Of a stretch of DNA of 64,000 nt, positions 25,976 through 34,700 are shown piece after piece. Each line of letters opens with the position of its first letter. Positions within the stretch are counted from its first letter, which is position 1. The DNA comes from Rhodococcus sp. KRD162. Lineage in GTDB: Bacteria > Actinomycetota > Actinomycetes > Mycobacteriales > Mycobacteriaceae. The notes below the pieces were generated by a model. The model worked only from the letters and a program-made list of their open reading frames with translations, had not been told where the DNA came from and made no database searches. The position numbers and the translations under genes were made by a program. Where the stretch lies: contig NZ_JABFAU010000015.1 of NCBI RefSeq assembly GCF_017168335.1, positions 14,075-78,074 on the forward strand, given 5' to 3'.

Positions 25976-26581
25976 ATGGCTCTGGTGTTGGCAGGCGTGG
26001 TCCTCCCCGATCCCCTCGGTACCGAAACGGTGCTCCGACGCGGAGTCGCGGTGGCCAGGGTCGGCGCGAGTTGGTTGCTGACCACGACCGAGTTGGCGGT
26101 TACCCTGCCCGGCCGAATCGAAGCACTGTTGAGCAACATAGAGACATTGATGACACGGATCGACGCCGTGGTGGACTCCGCCGACGCGGTCGTGGCCAGG
26201 GTGGAGCGAACGACCGGTGCCGCGGACGCTGTGGTCACGACGGCATCGGCCGCCTCCGAGAGCGCATTGAGTGTGATCGAGTCGTTCGGTCCTATCGCCG
26301 AGAAATCTGCACCCATGGCGCGCAGATTCGTCGACAACCTGTCCGAGAACGAGGTCGACGCTGCGATCGCGATGGTCGATCAGCTACCCGGGCTCCTCGA
26401 CCACATGGAGGCTCTGCTTCCCATCCTCACCACCCTCGACACGGTGTCGCCCGAGATCCACGAGCTGCTCGGAGTGACCAAGGACGTCCGACGAGCCGTC
26501 ATCGGCATTCCCGGATTCAAGTTCTTCCGGAACCGCGGCGAGGACAAGCTTGCCGACGAGGAGCGAGAAGCAGAGCAGTAG
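25976..26581 (+). CDS. Helical hypothetical protein, about 200 aa
   Basis: I do not recognise a named family. From ATG 25976 the protein has a hydrophobic start, then a long heptad-like helical region rich in alanine, valine and threonine (about residues 45-130), with repeated VVDSADAVVARVE-like units. The C-terminus is charged. This pattern is typical of actinobacterial coiled-coil proteins of unknown role. The ribosome site is weak, and an in-frame ATG at 25949 would add 9 residues. It is divergent from the SDR gene with a 54-base gap and convergent with the acyl-CoA-dehydrogenase-like gene. Confidence 0.6.
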   Translation: MALVLAGVVLPDPLGTETVLRRGVAVARVGASWLLTTTELAVTLPGRIEALLSNIETLMTRIDAVVDSADAVVARVERTTGAADAVVTTASAASESALSVIESFGPIAEKSAPMARRFVDNLSENEVDAAIAMVDQLPGLLDHMEALLPILTTLDTVSPEIHELLGVTKDVRRAVIGIPGFKFFRNRGEDKLADEEREAEQ

Positions 26582-26585
26582 GCCG

Positions 26586-27704
26586 CTACTTCACGAAGGC
26601 GAACTCGTCGCCGGCGTGGAACCGAGCGAGAGTCTCCGAGATCGACCGTCGTGATGGTGGGTGAAATGCGAAGGCATGCAACGCCGCTGCGATGTAGCCG
26701 ATCTCCGGCGACTTGATGAACCCGATCCCACCGAGAGATTCGACCGCCGCCGAACTACCGCGCACCAACGCATCGCGAATCGCTACCCGATTGAACAGCA
26801 ATCGGACCGAGATGTCTTGCCCGCGTTCACCTTCGTCGAAGGCCCTGGCTACATTCTCGATCGCCGCCATGGATGTCTCCAATTCGGCAGCCGCCCGCAC
26901 GTACCCCTCGTAGTCCCCCTTGTCCTGCTCGATCATCCGCTCGAGCAGGGAGGTCGCTGCCCCGATGTAGTTGGCGGAGATCAACATTCCGAACCAGAGA
27001 TAGCCCGTCATCTCGTGCACGCCGTCGGGATCGTCTTCTTTGTTGGGCAGGACGAGACTCACCGGAACCTCGACGTCCTCGAGCACTACTTCCTCGCTCT
27101 GTGCCCCGGCCAGTATGTCGGTGGTCCAGAACGGCTTCACGCTCATCCCGGGCAGGCTCGACGGAATCAGCGCCACCGCACGTTCGCCGGAATCGATCTC
27201 GACGCTGCACGTCAACATGTCCATCGAGCGAGCCAGACTGCACGGCTTCTTGCTTCCGTTGACGATGTAGTTGTCACCCTTCTTCACCGCTGTCATCGTC
27301 GGGATGAACACGCTCCCACCGGTGACGCCCTCGGAGAATCCCGAGGCGACAATTGCCTTCTGATCGATCAGAGCCTTGATCAGCGCCCGGTCGTCGTCTG
27401 TGGCACCGCGCGCGAACTCCGTCAGCGAGGCAACCGACAGGTGGTGCATCGTGGTTCCCGCGCCGAGCGAGGGCGAGCGAGACCCGATGGCCCGCTGCGC
27501 ACGAACCGCGTCGATGGCCGGTGCGCCCAAGCCACCGAGCTCGGCGGGAACGACCAAGCCAGTTCCGCCGAACTCACGAAATTTGTCGATTGCGTCGGAA
27601 TCTCGAGCTTCCAATTGCGCGAGGGGCGTCTGGTCCAGATACGCCCACAAACCCGGAAGGTATTGCTCCAGAGTTTCTCTTTCGCGCACCATAAGGGCAG
27701 TCAT
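26586..27704 (-). CDS. Acyl-CoA-dehydrogenase-like flavoprotein
   Basis: The 372-residue protein has the ACAD fold: an N-terminal helical domain with GLVVPAELGGLG, a middle domain GVTGGSVFIPTMTAVKKGDNYIVNGSKKPCSLA, and a C-terminal helical domain ending near GGIGFIKSPEIGYIAA. Where fatty-acyl dehydrogenases carry an active-site glutamate in an EGT-type motif, this one reads AFAFHPPSRRSI. Dehydrogenase chemistry is therefore uncertain, and it may act as an oxidase or on a carrier-bound substrate. AAGGAG lies 7 bases before the ATG at 27704. It faces a divergent alpha-oxoamine synthase gene across 333 bases, suggesting shared control. Confidence 0.78.
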   Translation of the reverse strand: MTALMVRERETLEQYLPGLWAYLDQTPLAQLEARDSDAIDKFREFGGTGLVVPAELGGLGAPAIDAVRAQRAIGSRSPSLGAGTTMHHLSVASLTEFARGATDDDRALIKALIDQKAIVASGFSEGVTGGSVFIPTMTAVKKGDNYIVNGSKKPCSLARSMDMLTCSVEIDSGERAVALIPSSLPGMSVKPFWTTDILAGAQSEEVVLEDVEVPVSLVLPNKEDDPDGVHEMTGYLWFGMLISANYIGAATSLLERMIEQDKGDYEGYVRAAAELETSMAAIENVARAFDEGERGQDISVRLLFNRVAIRDALVRGSSAAVESLGGIGFIKSPEIGYIAAALHAFAFHPPSRRSISETLARFHAGDEFAFVK

Positions 27705-28037
27705 AGCTAATCTCCTTGTGTCAATGATTGAGTGCGACAAATCAGTCATGTACTGGTGGTGTTCAGTCTGGCGTTGAAGCAGGTGAATTCGCGCTGACCG
27801 TCAACGATACCCCGCGACCAGCATGGATAAACGTAAAGTTTCTTTAAAGGTCGCCGAGACAAAGAGACTACTCACATACTTTTGCTGCTCTTTTCCAACG
27901 GCCTGTTCAGATCTTTACCACGCAAACCACCGACGAATATTCTTCGCCTCGATACCCATCGGTCGACGCCACCGCTACGAATTACCTCAGAATTCGCGAA
28001 AATTGCAATCTGACTCTGTAAGGAGTTCTGGTCGATT
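27705..28037. promoter_or_regulatory. A/T-rich divergent regulatory region
   Basis: A 333-base gap with a run clearly poorer in G and C than the surroundings (about 27815-27900, containing the small palindrome CTTTAAAG). It probably holds the promoters of the divergent ACAD-like and alpha-oxoamine synthase genes. No RNA gene is seen, and a 77-codon frame inside it lacks coding character. Confidence 0.5.
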
Positions 28038-29267
28038 ATGGCTGTCAACAGACTGATGAAGCGGCTCGGCGGGGACGAACGAGTCGACCTGCTTCGCGCG
28101 GTACGGGAAGCGGACGTGGTCCCGTACTTTCGGAAGATGGAATCCGCCGTCGGGCCGGTCGTACGGGTCGAAGGCAAGGACAAGATCATGCTGGGCTCCA
28201 ACAACTACCTCGGCATCGCCGACCACCCCAAGGTCGTAGAAGGTGCCCAGCGCGCGTTGGACACGTTCGGTAGCGCAGTGACCGGAAGCCGGCTACTCAA
28301 CGGCACCCTGGACCTGCACCTCGAGCTAGAGCACGAAATCGCGCAGTGGCACGGCACGGACGACGCCCTGGTGTTCACTACCGGCTATCAAACCAACCTG
28401 GGCACGATCAGCGCGATCGTCGGTCCTGGGGATACCGTGATCGTCGATTCGGCGGCGCACGCCTCGATTCGCGACGGCAGTACGCTGTCCGGCGCGACGG
28501 TCGTCAAGTTCAGGCACAACGACATGGCCGATCTCGAGGCCAAACTCCAGCAGCCCGTCATCGATGACGGAGCTGTCCTGGTGATCGTCGACGGCCTGTA
28601 CTCGATGGAGGGCGATCTCGCACCGCTCGATGCGGTATCGGATCTGTGCCTGCGCTACCACGCAGCGCTGATGGTGGACGAAGCTCACAGCCTCGGGGTC
28701 TACGGACGCGAACTCACCGGAGCCGCTGAACTTTTCGGGATCGGAAAAGACGTCGACGTCACAATGGCGTCGTTGTCCAAGAGCCCGAGCTCCACCGGCG
28801 GCTTCGTCACCGGCTCCCGCGACCTCATCGACACGCTTCGCGTGAAGGCCCGCGCATTTCTGTTCACGACCTCCGGTGTTCCCGCAGCCGTCGGTGCATC
28901 TCTGGCCTCGGTCCGTCTGATCCGAAGTGACGAGGGCAAGGATCGCGCTCGACGGGTCCTCGACAATGCCGAAATCCTTCGCGGCGGACTGCAATCGGCC
29001 GGCCTCGATGTGGCCGGACGGTCCGATACGCCCACCGGCGATACTGCCTCACCGATCGTGTCACTGCACGTGGGCGACGATCTCGTCGCCATGGGCCTGT
29101 GGAAGACCTTGTACGACCGCGGAATATTCACCAGCGCGGCATTGCACCCAGCGGTGCCGAAATCCGGTGCTCTGCTTCGCTTGTGCGTGATGGCCACGCA
29201 CACCGAGCAGCAACTGGCCACCGCGACCGAGCAGATAGTGGAAGCGGTCGCAGGACTACCGTCATGA
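28038..29267 (+). CDS. Alpha-oxoamine synthase (PLP enzyme, serine palmitoyltransferase/BioF-like)
   Basis: The 409-residue protein belongs to the alpha-oxoamine synthase group, which joins an amino acid to an acyl thioester with loss of CO2. It has LGSNNYLGIADHP near residue 52, GSAVTGSRLLNGT, the PLP aspartate motif MVDEAHSLGVYG and the lysine in SLSKSPSSTGGF (Lys248). DEAHS-L/I-G followed by SKS resembles serine palmitoyltransferase and CqsA more than BioF (DDAHG). No biotin genes are nearby. AAGGAG lies 12 bases before the ATG, which is rather far. Its stop overlaps the next gene (ATGA), an epimerase-like reductase, suggesting reduction of the 3-keto product. Confidence 0.85.
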   Translation: MAVNRLMKRLGGDERVDLLRAVREADVVPYFRKMESAVGPVVRVEGKDKIMLGSNNYLGIADHPKVVEGAQRALDTFGSAVTGSRLLNGTLDLHLELEHEIAQWHGTDDALVFTTGYQTNLGTISAIVGPGDTVIVDSAAHASIRDGSTLSGATVVKFRHNDMADLEAKLQQPVIDDGAVLVIVDGLYSMEGDLAPLDAVSDLCLRYHAALMVDEAHSLGVYGRELTGAAELFGIGKDVDVTMASLSKSPSSTGGFVTGSRDLIDTLRVKARAFLFTTSGVPAAVGASLASVRLIRSDEGKDRARRVLDNAEILRGGLQSAGLDVAGRSDTPTGDTASPIVSLHVGDDLVAMGLWKTLYDRGIFTSAALHPAVPKSGALLRLCVMATHTEQQLATATEQIVEAVAGLPS

Positions 29268-30826
29268 GCGAGCAGCCGGGTGGTCTACGCATCGCAGTCA
29301 CCGGAGCCACCAGCGACTTCGCGGCCGCGATCCTTCCGACACTGTTCGACGATCCCGAGGTGGACACGGTCGTCGGAATTGCTCGCCGGCCGGCCCGTCT
29401 CGTCCATCCCAAGCTCACCTCGGTGCGCTCGGATATTCGCTCTCCGGACCTCGAGGAAATATTCGCCGGATGCGACGCGGTGCTGCATTTGGCATTCGTG
29501 GTCGAGGAACTTCGAGACAAGGCCGAGACTCACGACATCAACCTGCGTGGATCGCGGAACGTGATCGACTCCGCGTATCGAGCGGGCGCGTCGCGGGTGG
29601 TGATCGCGTCGAGCATCAATGCATACGGGGCCGATATCGCTCCGGAGCCGCTCACCGAGAACACTTATCCTGCAGGCGATCCCAATCGCTACTACTTCTA
29701 CGACAAGGCGGAGGTGGAGCACTACGCCGAGTGGTGGCTACGTAGACACCCCGGAGCGATGGCCATCTCGATGCTGCGGTGCACCTACATCGTCGGACCC
29801 GACTTCGCGAACGACGGAATCGACCAGTTCACCGGTCCGGTCGGAGCGTTTCCCGAAGCGGATCGCGCATCGTATCAATTCCTGTACCAGGACGACATGG
29901 CCGATGCGTTCCATCGTGCGGCCAAAACCGATCTCGTCGGTCCGTACAACCTCGGTCCGGTGGACTGGGTGGGAGTGCGCGAGCTTGCCGCGATGCAGGG
30001 CCAGCTGATGTTCGACGTACCCCAGAAAGCGGCCACCCGGGTGGCCGACATCGCCTTTCGGCTCGGCCTGACACCCTTCTCGGGCCAGTGGGTCACACCC
30101 GGTGAACCCATCGTCGATTCCTCGGCACTCGGACGCGCCACCGGCTGGGCACCGACACTGACCGCGCACGAGAGCGCCGCGATGATGATCCTGTTGCAGG
30201 GCAAGTCACTGCTGCGACGCGGTGACGCTCTCACACGCGGTATCGCCTGCGAAGCGGCGCTTCGTCCGGCCTCCGAAGCCGTCGGATTGTCGCGCTCGGC
30301 GATCGCAGCCCTGTCGGTGGAACATCGACAACTCGATACCAGTGACGGCAGCGTGCACGCGGAGATCCATCGAGCGCCCACCGAATCCACCCGGTCGGTG
30401 GTACTCCTCGCCGACGTGGGCACGCACGCGCGTTATCTGACCACGCTGGCTGCCGATATTGCCGCCGCAGGCGTGGACGTCGTGGTCCTCGACCTGCCCG
30501 GGCACGGACTCAGCACCGGTCCGCGAGGTCGGTCCTCGGCAGCGCAGACCACCGAGGCCATCGACGCGGCCCTACGATTCGCTCGAGTAGAACTCGAGAC
30601 CGTCCCGGTGACCGTGCGCAGCGGTACCCGCCACGCGGTGGACACGCTGATCAGCGGGATTCTCAGGCGAGCGACCGGCTGGAAAACTATGGAAGAACCC
30701 GACCACAGCGACGGGCTGCTGCCGCCGAGGACCCGGGCCGAGGGAACCGCCGATATTCCCTACGCGTCGACCGCAGCCGAGGCTCTTGCCCTGTGCACGA
30801 CACGGGCGGTCAGCGCCACCAGGTGA
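29264..30826 (+). CDS. NAD-dependent epimerase/reductase fused to a degenerate alpha/beta-hydrolase domain
   Basis: A 520-residue fusion coupled to the oxoamine synthase. Residues 1 to about 320 are an extended SDR: AVTGATSDFAAAIL (the glycine loop deviates from GxxGxxG), VLHLAFVVEE, ASSINAYG, and catalytic Tyr-xxx-Lys in YYFYDKAEVE. Residues from about 365 resemble the first half of monoglyceride-lipase-type hydrolases (VVLLADVGTHARYL, VVVLDLPGHGLSTGPRG). The domain ends after about 155 residues and has no GxSxG nucleophile. A substrate-binding or scaffold role is more likely than hydrolysis. The 3' end overlaps the convergent DUF1992 gene by 17 bases. Confidence 0.8.
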   Translation: MSEQPGGLRIAVTGATSDFAAAILPTLFDDPEVDTVVGIARRPARLVHPKLTSVRSDIRSPDLEEIFAGCDAVLHLAFVVEELRDKAETHDINLRGSRNVIDSAYRAGASRVVIASSINAYGADIAPEPLTENTYPAGDPNRYYFYDKAEVEHYAEWWLRRHPGAMAISMLRCTYIVGPDFANDGIDQFTGPVGAFPEADRASYQFLYQDDMADAFHRAAKTDLVGPYNLGPVDWVGVRELAAMQGQLMFDVPQKAATRVADIAFRLGLTPFSGQWVTPGEPIVDSSALGRATGWAPTLTAHESAAMMILLQGKSLLRRGDALTRGIACEAALRPASEAVGLSRSAIAALSVEHRQLDTSDGSVHAEIHRAPTESTRSVVLLADVGTHARYLTTLAADIAAAGVDVVVLDLPGHGLSTGPRGRSSAAQTTEAIDAALRFARVELETVPVTVRSGTRHAVDTLISGILRRATGWKTMEEPDHSDGLLPPRTRAEGTADIPYASTAAEALALCTTRAVSATR

Positions 30827-31331
30827 GGGCCTCGCGAATACGCGTCCGCCACGACGTTCCCGGCTGGCCCGGGGTCGCGGCGCGGGGCCCGGCCGACTGC
30901 GACAGCTGCGTGCGCTCGAGCCGATCGACCTCGGCCCGGTTCGTTCGCCACTTGTCGAGCCAGACCTCCACGTCCACCGGGCCGAGCGGCACGATCGGTG
31001 GTGTCGGAAACCGAATCCAGTCCACGATGCGAGCGTTCAGCTCGTTCAAGGTCTCTCGCGCGGACTCTTCACGTCGGATGTCGATCAACGTGGACGGCAG
31101 CCGCTCGATTTCCTTGCGCAGCTGCAGGGCAGTGGGCAGCAACGCGTCGGCAGGCAGATTCTCCCGCTTCAGATAGCCGCGAACCCACCACAATTCGTCC
31201 GCAGGATCGCCGATCGGTATCGGCTTGCCTGCGCCCGCGAGCCCCTCGAAGGCACCCTCGTCCTGCGCCTGGCGAATCTGCTTGTCGACCCAGGACTCGA
31301 ACGTGACTCCCGGTTTCTTGCGCTCGGTCAC
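30810..31331 (-). CDS. DUF1992 (DnaJC28-like) protein
   Basis: The 173-residue protein carries the DUF1992 domain. FESWVDKQIRQAQDEGAFEGLAGAGKPIP is its usual start and is followed by WWVRGYLKRENLPADAL and a long helix LRKEIERLPS. The family is shared with the DnaJC28 subgroup but lacks a J domain here, and its role is unknown. The GTG at 31331 begins the homology, and the open frame upstream has no family resemblance. The C-terminal tail is basic and probably disordered. Convergent overlap with the preceding gene is 17 bases. Confidence 0.85.
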   Translation of the reverse strand: MTERKKPGVTFESWVDKQIRQAQDEGAFEGLAGAGKPIPIGDPADELWWVRGYLKRENLPADALLPTALQLRKEIERLPSTLIDIRREESARETLNELNARIVDWIRFPTPPIVPLGPVDVEVWLDKWRTNRAEVDRLERTQLSQSAGPRAATPGQPGTSWRTRIREALTWWR

Positions 31332-31399
31332 CTCATCGACTGTAGATCCGGTACCACCACCGACGCCAGGTTCGACGTCGTCGACCGGGGCAGGCCTTT

Positions 31400-31651
31400 T
31401 CAGCCGTACTCGGCCACCAGTCGATCGAATTCCTCGCGATCGATCACCTGGGGTTCGTCGATGGCGAGCGCTTGCGCGTACTTGCTCGCCAGGTGATAGT
31501 CGCGGCCGATCGGCCCCTGCTCGGCGTCGTCCTCGTCGGACTGGACGCTGGCCCCGGGAGGTACCTCGTTCTGCAGGCCGGTGGACTTGCTGCCGAGCAG
31601 AGCGTCGAGTTTCGCGGATATCTTCTGCATGATCTCTTGGTCGTCGGTCAT
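31400..31651 (-). CDS. Small acidic hypothetical protein, 83 aa
   Basis: An 83-residue acidic protein with a helical N-terminus (EIMQKISAKLDALLGSK), a disordered acidic middle, and a C-terminal DREEFDRLVAEYG helix. I cannot assign a family. The ATG at 31651 has no clear ribosome site, so a leaderless start is possible. It lies 68 bases upstream of the DUF1992 gene on the same strand and is divergent from lhr, 96 bases away. Codon usage looks normal for the region. Confidence 0.6.
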   Translation of the reverse strand: MTDDQEIMQKISAKLDALLGSKSTGLQNEVPPGASVQSDEDDAEQGPIGRDYHLASKYAQALAIDEPQVIDREEFDRLVAEYG

Positions 31652-31747
31652 GGGCAGGGTGTACCCGGATCGACCGAATCGACACCGACCCCTGAACCGG
31701 AGCTGCGCGGGGGATTACCTGTCGGTGCCCGGGGGCATGATAGTGAG

Positions 31748-34700
31748 ATGGCCAGCGACAGCATCGGCACGGGGACGCCCGACGGCACCGACACAGGGCA
31801 CGAGTCGTCGGTGATGGCGAAGCTGTCTCAGCCCACCCGTGAGTGGTTCGACGGAGCTTTTCCGGCCCCCACCTCTGCGCAGCTGGGCGCGTGGTCGTCG
31901 ATTTCGAGCGGTTCTCACACCCTGGTGGTCGCCCCGACGGGCTCGGGTAAAACCCTCTCTGCGTTTCTCTGGGCGCTGGACGAGCTGGCACAACTCGGTG
32001 CGGACAGCACACGCAAGACCAAGGTTCTCTACATCTCCCCGCTCAAGGCTCTGGCCGTCGACGTCGAGCGCAACCTCCGCGCACCTCTGGTCGGTATCAC
32101 CCAGACCGCGAAGCGGCTCGGCCTCGACCCACCCGAGATCTCGGTCGGAGTTCGGTCGGGTGACACCAGCGCCGCCGACCGCCGACACATGATCAAAACT
32201 CCCCCGGACATCCTGATCACCACTCCGGAGTCGCTGTTCCTGATACTCACCTCGGCGGCGCGAGAGATTCTCTCCGAGGTCGATACGGTGATCGTCGACG
32301 AGGTACACGCCGTCGCCGGCACCAAACGCGGCGCACATCTGGCGATCTCGCTCGAACGCCTCGACGGCATGCTGAACGAGCCCGCCCAACGTATCGGCCT
32401 GTCCGCCACGGTGCGTCCGCACGAAGAGGTGGGCCGATTCCTGGCCGGGGCAGCTCCCATCGAGATCGTCGCCCCGCCCGCTCCGAAGACCTTCGACCTG
32501 ACCGTGCAGGTGCCGGTGGAGGACATGACCGAACTGGGCGTGAGCGACCCGAATGCCGACACCTCCGCCGCTCCTCCGACGCAGGGATCGATCTGGCCGC
32601 ACGTCGAGGAGAAGATGGTCGATCTCATCCTCGAACACAGCTCGTGCATCGTGTTCGCCAACTCGCGCAGGCTCGCCGAGCGCCTCACGGCGCGATTGAA
32701 CGAGGTGTACACCGAGCGCATCGGGGTCGGAGTCGAGACGCAGCACCGGCCGCCGTCACAGATCGGCGCGTCCACCGACGTCAACCACGGTGCCGATCCG
32801 GTTTTGGCCCGAGCACACCACGGCAGTGTCAGCAAAGATCAGCGCGCACTGATCGAGGACGATCTCAAGACCGGACGATTGCGGTGCGTCGTCGCCACCA
32901 GCAGCCTCGAACTCGGAATCGATATGGGCGCAGTCGACCTGGTCGTCCAGGTCGAGGCACCGCCATCGGTGGCAAGCGGGCTGCAACGCGTCGGGCGCGC
33001 GGGGCATCAGGTCGGCGAGATCTCCAAAGGCGTCCTGTTCCCCAAACACCGCACCGACCTGATCCACTGCGCGGTCACCGTCGAACGCATGACCACGGGC
33101 AAGATCGAGGCGCTCTTCGTACCCGCCAACCCGCTCGATGTCTTGGCCCAGCAGACAGTTGCAGCGTGCGCACTCGAACCGATCGATGCCGAGGACTGGT
33201 TCGAATCGGTACGTCGTACAGGCAGTTTCGCCACACTTCCCCGGTCGGCCTACGAATCGACACTCGATCTGCTCTCGGGCCGCTACCCCTCGGACGAGTT
33301 CGCCGAACTCCGCCCACGGCTCGTATGGGACCGCGACGCCAATACCCTCACCGGCCGCCCCGGATCACAACGACTGGCCGTCACCTCGGGCGGCACCATT
33401 CCCGACCGCGGACTGTTCACCGTGTACATGGTGGGTGAAAAGCAGTCCAGGGTAGGCGAACTCGACGAGGAGATGGTCTACGAATCACGAGTGGGTGATG
33501 TGTTCGCGCTCGGTGCGACCAGCTGGCGCATCGAGGAGATCACCCACGACCGAGTGTTGGTCAGCCCGGCGTACGGGCAACCCGGCCGGCTCCCGTTCTG
33601 GCACGGTGACGGACTCGGCCGACCGGCCGAATTGGGCCGAGCTCTCGGCGAATTCCTGCGCAGCACCACCGACCGCGGCAATCTCGCCGAGCGGTTGAGC
33701 AGCGACGGTCTCGATACCAATGCGGTCACCAATCTGATCGCCTTGCTCGACGAACAACTCGAGGCCACCGGCCAACTTCCCACCGACAAGACGATGATCG
33801 TCGAGCGGTTCCGTGACGAACTCGGTGACTGGCGTCTGGTGCTGCATTCGACGTACGGCCAGCAGGTACATGCCCCGTGGGCGCTCGCGGTAGGCGCGAG
33901 ACTGATCGAGCGCTACGGTATCGACGCCGCGCCGACGGCCTCGGATGACGGCATCATCGTCCGGCTCCCCGATACCGACGACCGACCGCCCGGGGCGGAA
34001 CTGTTCGTGTTCGAGCGCGACGAGATCGCCGACATCGTCACCGAGCAGGTCGGCGGATCGGCGCTGTTCGCCTCTCGATTTCGTGAGTGCGCTGCGCGCG
34101 CGTTGCTTCTCCCCCGCCGCAACCCCGGCAAGCGTGCGCCGCTGTGGCAGCAGCGGCAGCGCTCCGCCCAATTGCTCGACGTCGCACGAAAATACCCGAC
34201 ATTCCCGATTCTTCTCGAAACCGTCCGCGAGTGCCTGCAGGACGTCTACGACCTTCCCGCGCTCGAGGACATCCTGGCCCGAATAGGTCGGCGTCAGATC
34301 AGGATCGTCGATGTCGAGACGCCGTCGCCGTCCCCGTTCGCGAATTCACTGCTGTTCAACTACGTCGGCGCGTTCATGTACGAGGGTGACAGCCCGCTGG
34401 CCGAACGCCGAGCCGCCGCCCTGTCGCTCGATTCGGCGCTCCTGGCCGAGCTGCTCGGACGCGTCGAACTGCGAGAGTTGTTGGACGAGGGCGTCATCAC
34501 CGCCACCGAACGCGAACTGCAACGTCTCCCCGAGGACCGCCGCGCCAAGGACATCGAAGGAGTGGCCGATCTCCTGCGGCTGCTCGGACCACTCACCGTC
34601 GAGGAAGTCGGCCTGCGCACCCACGGCGACGAATGTCGGCAGTGGCTCACCGAACTCGCCGATGCCAAGCGGGCGATGGAGGTCTCGTTCGCCGGCAAGC

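Noticed and set aside
27823-28056. 77-codon plus-strand frame in the divergent A/T-rich region
   Set aside because: Poor codon pattern, no ribosome site, and it overlaps the start of the oxoamine synthase in another frame.
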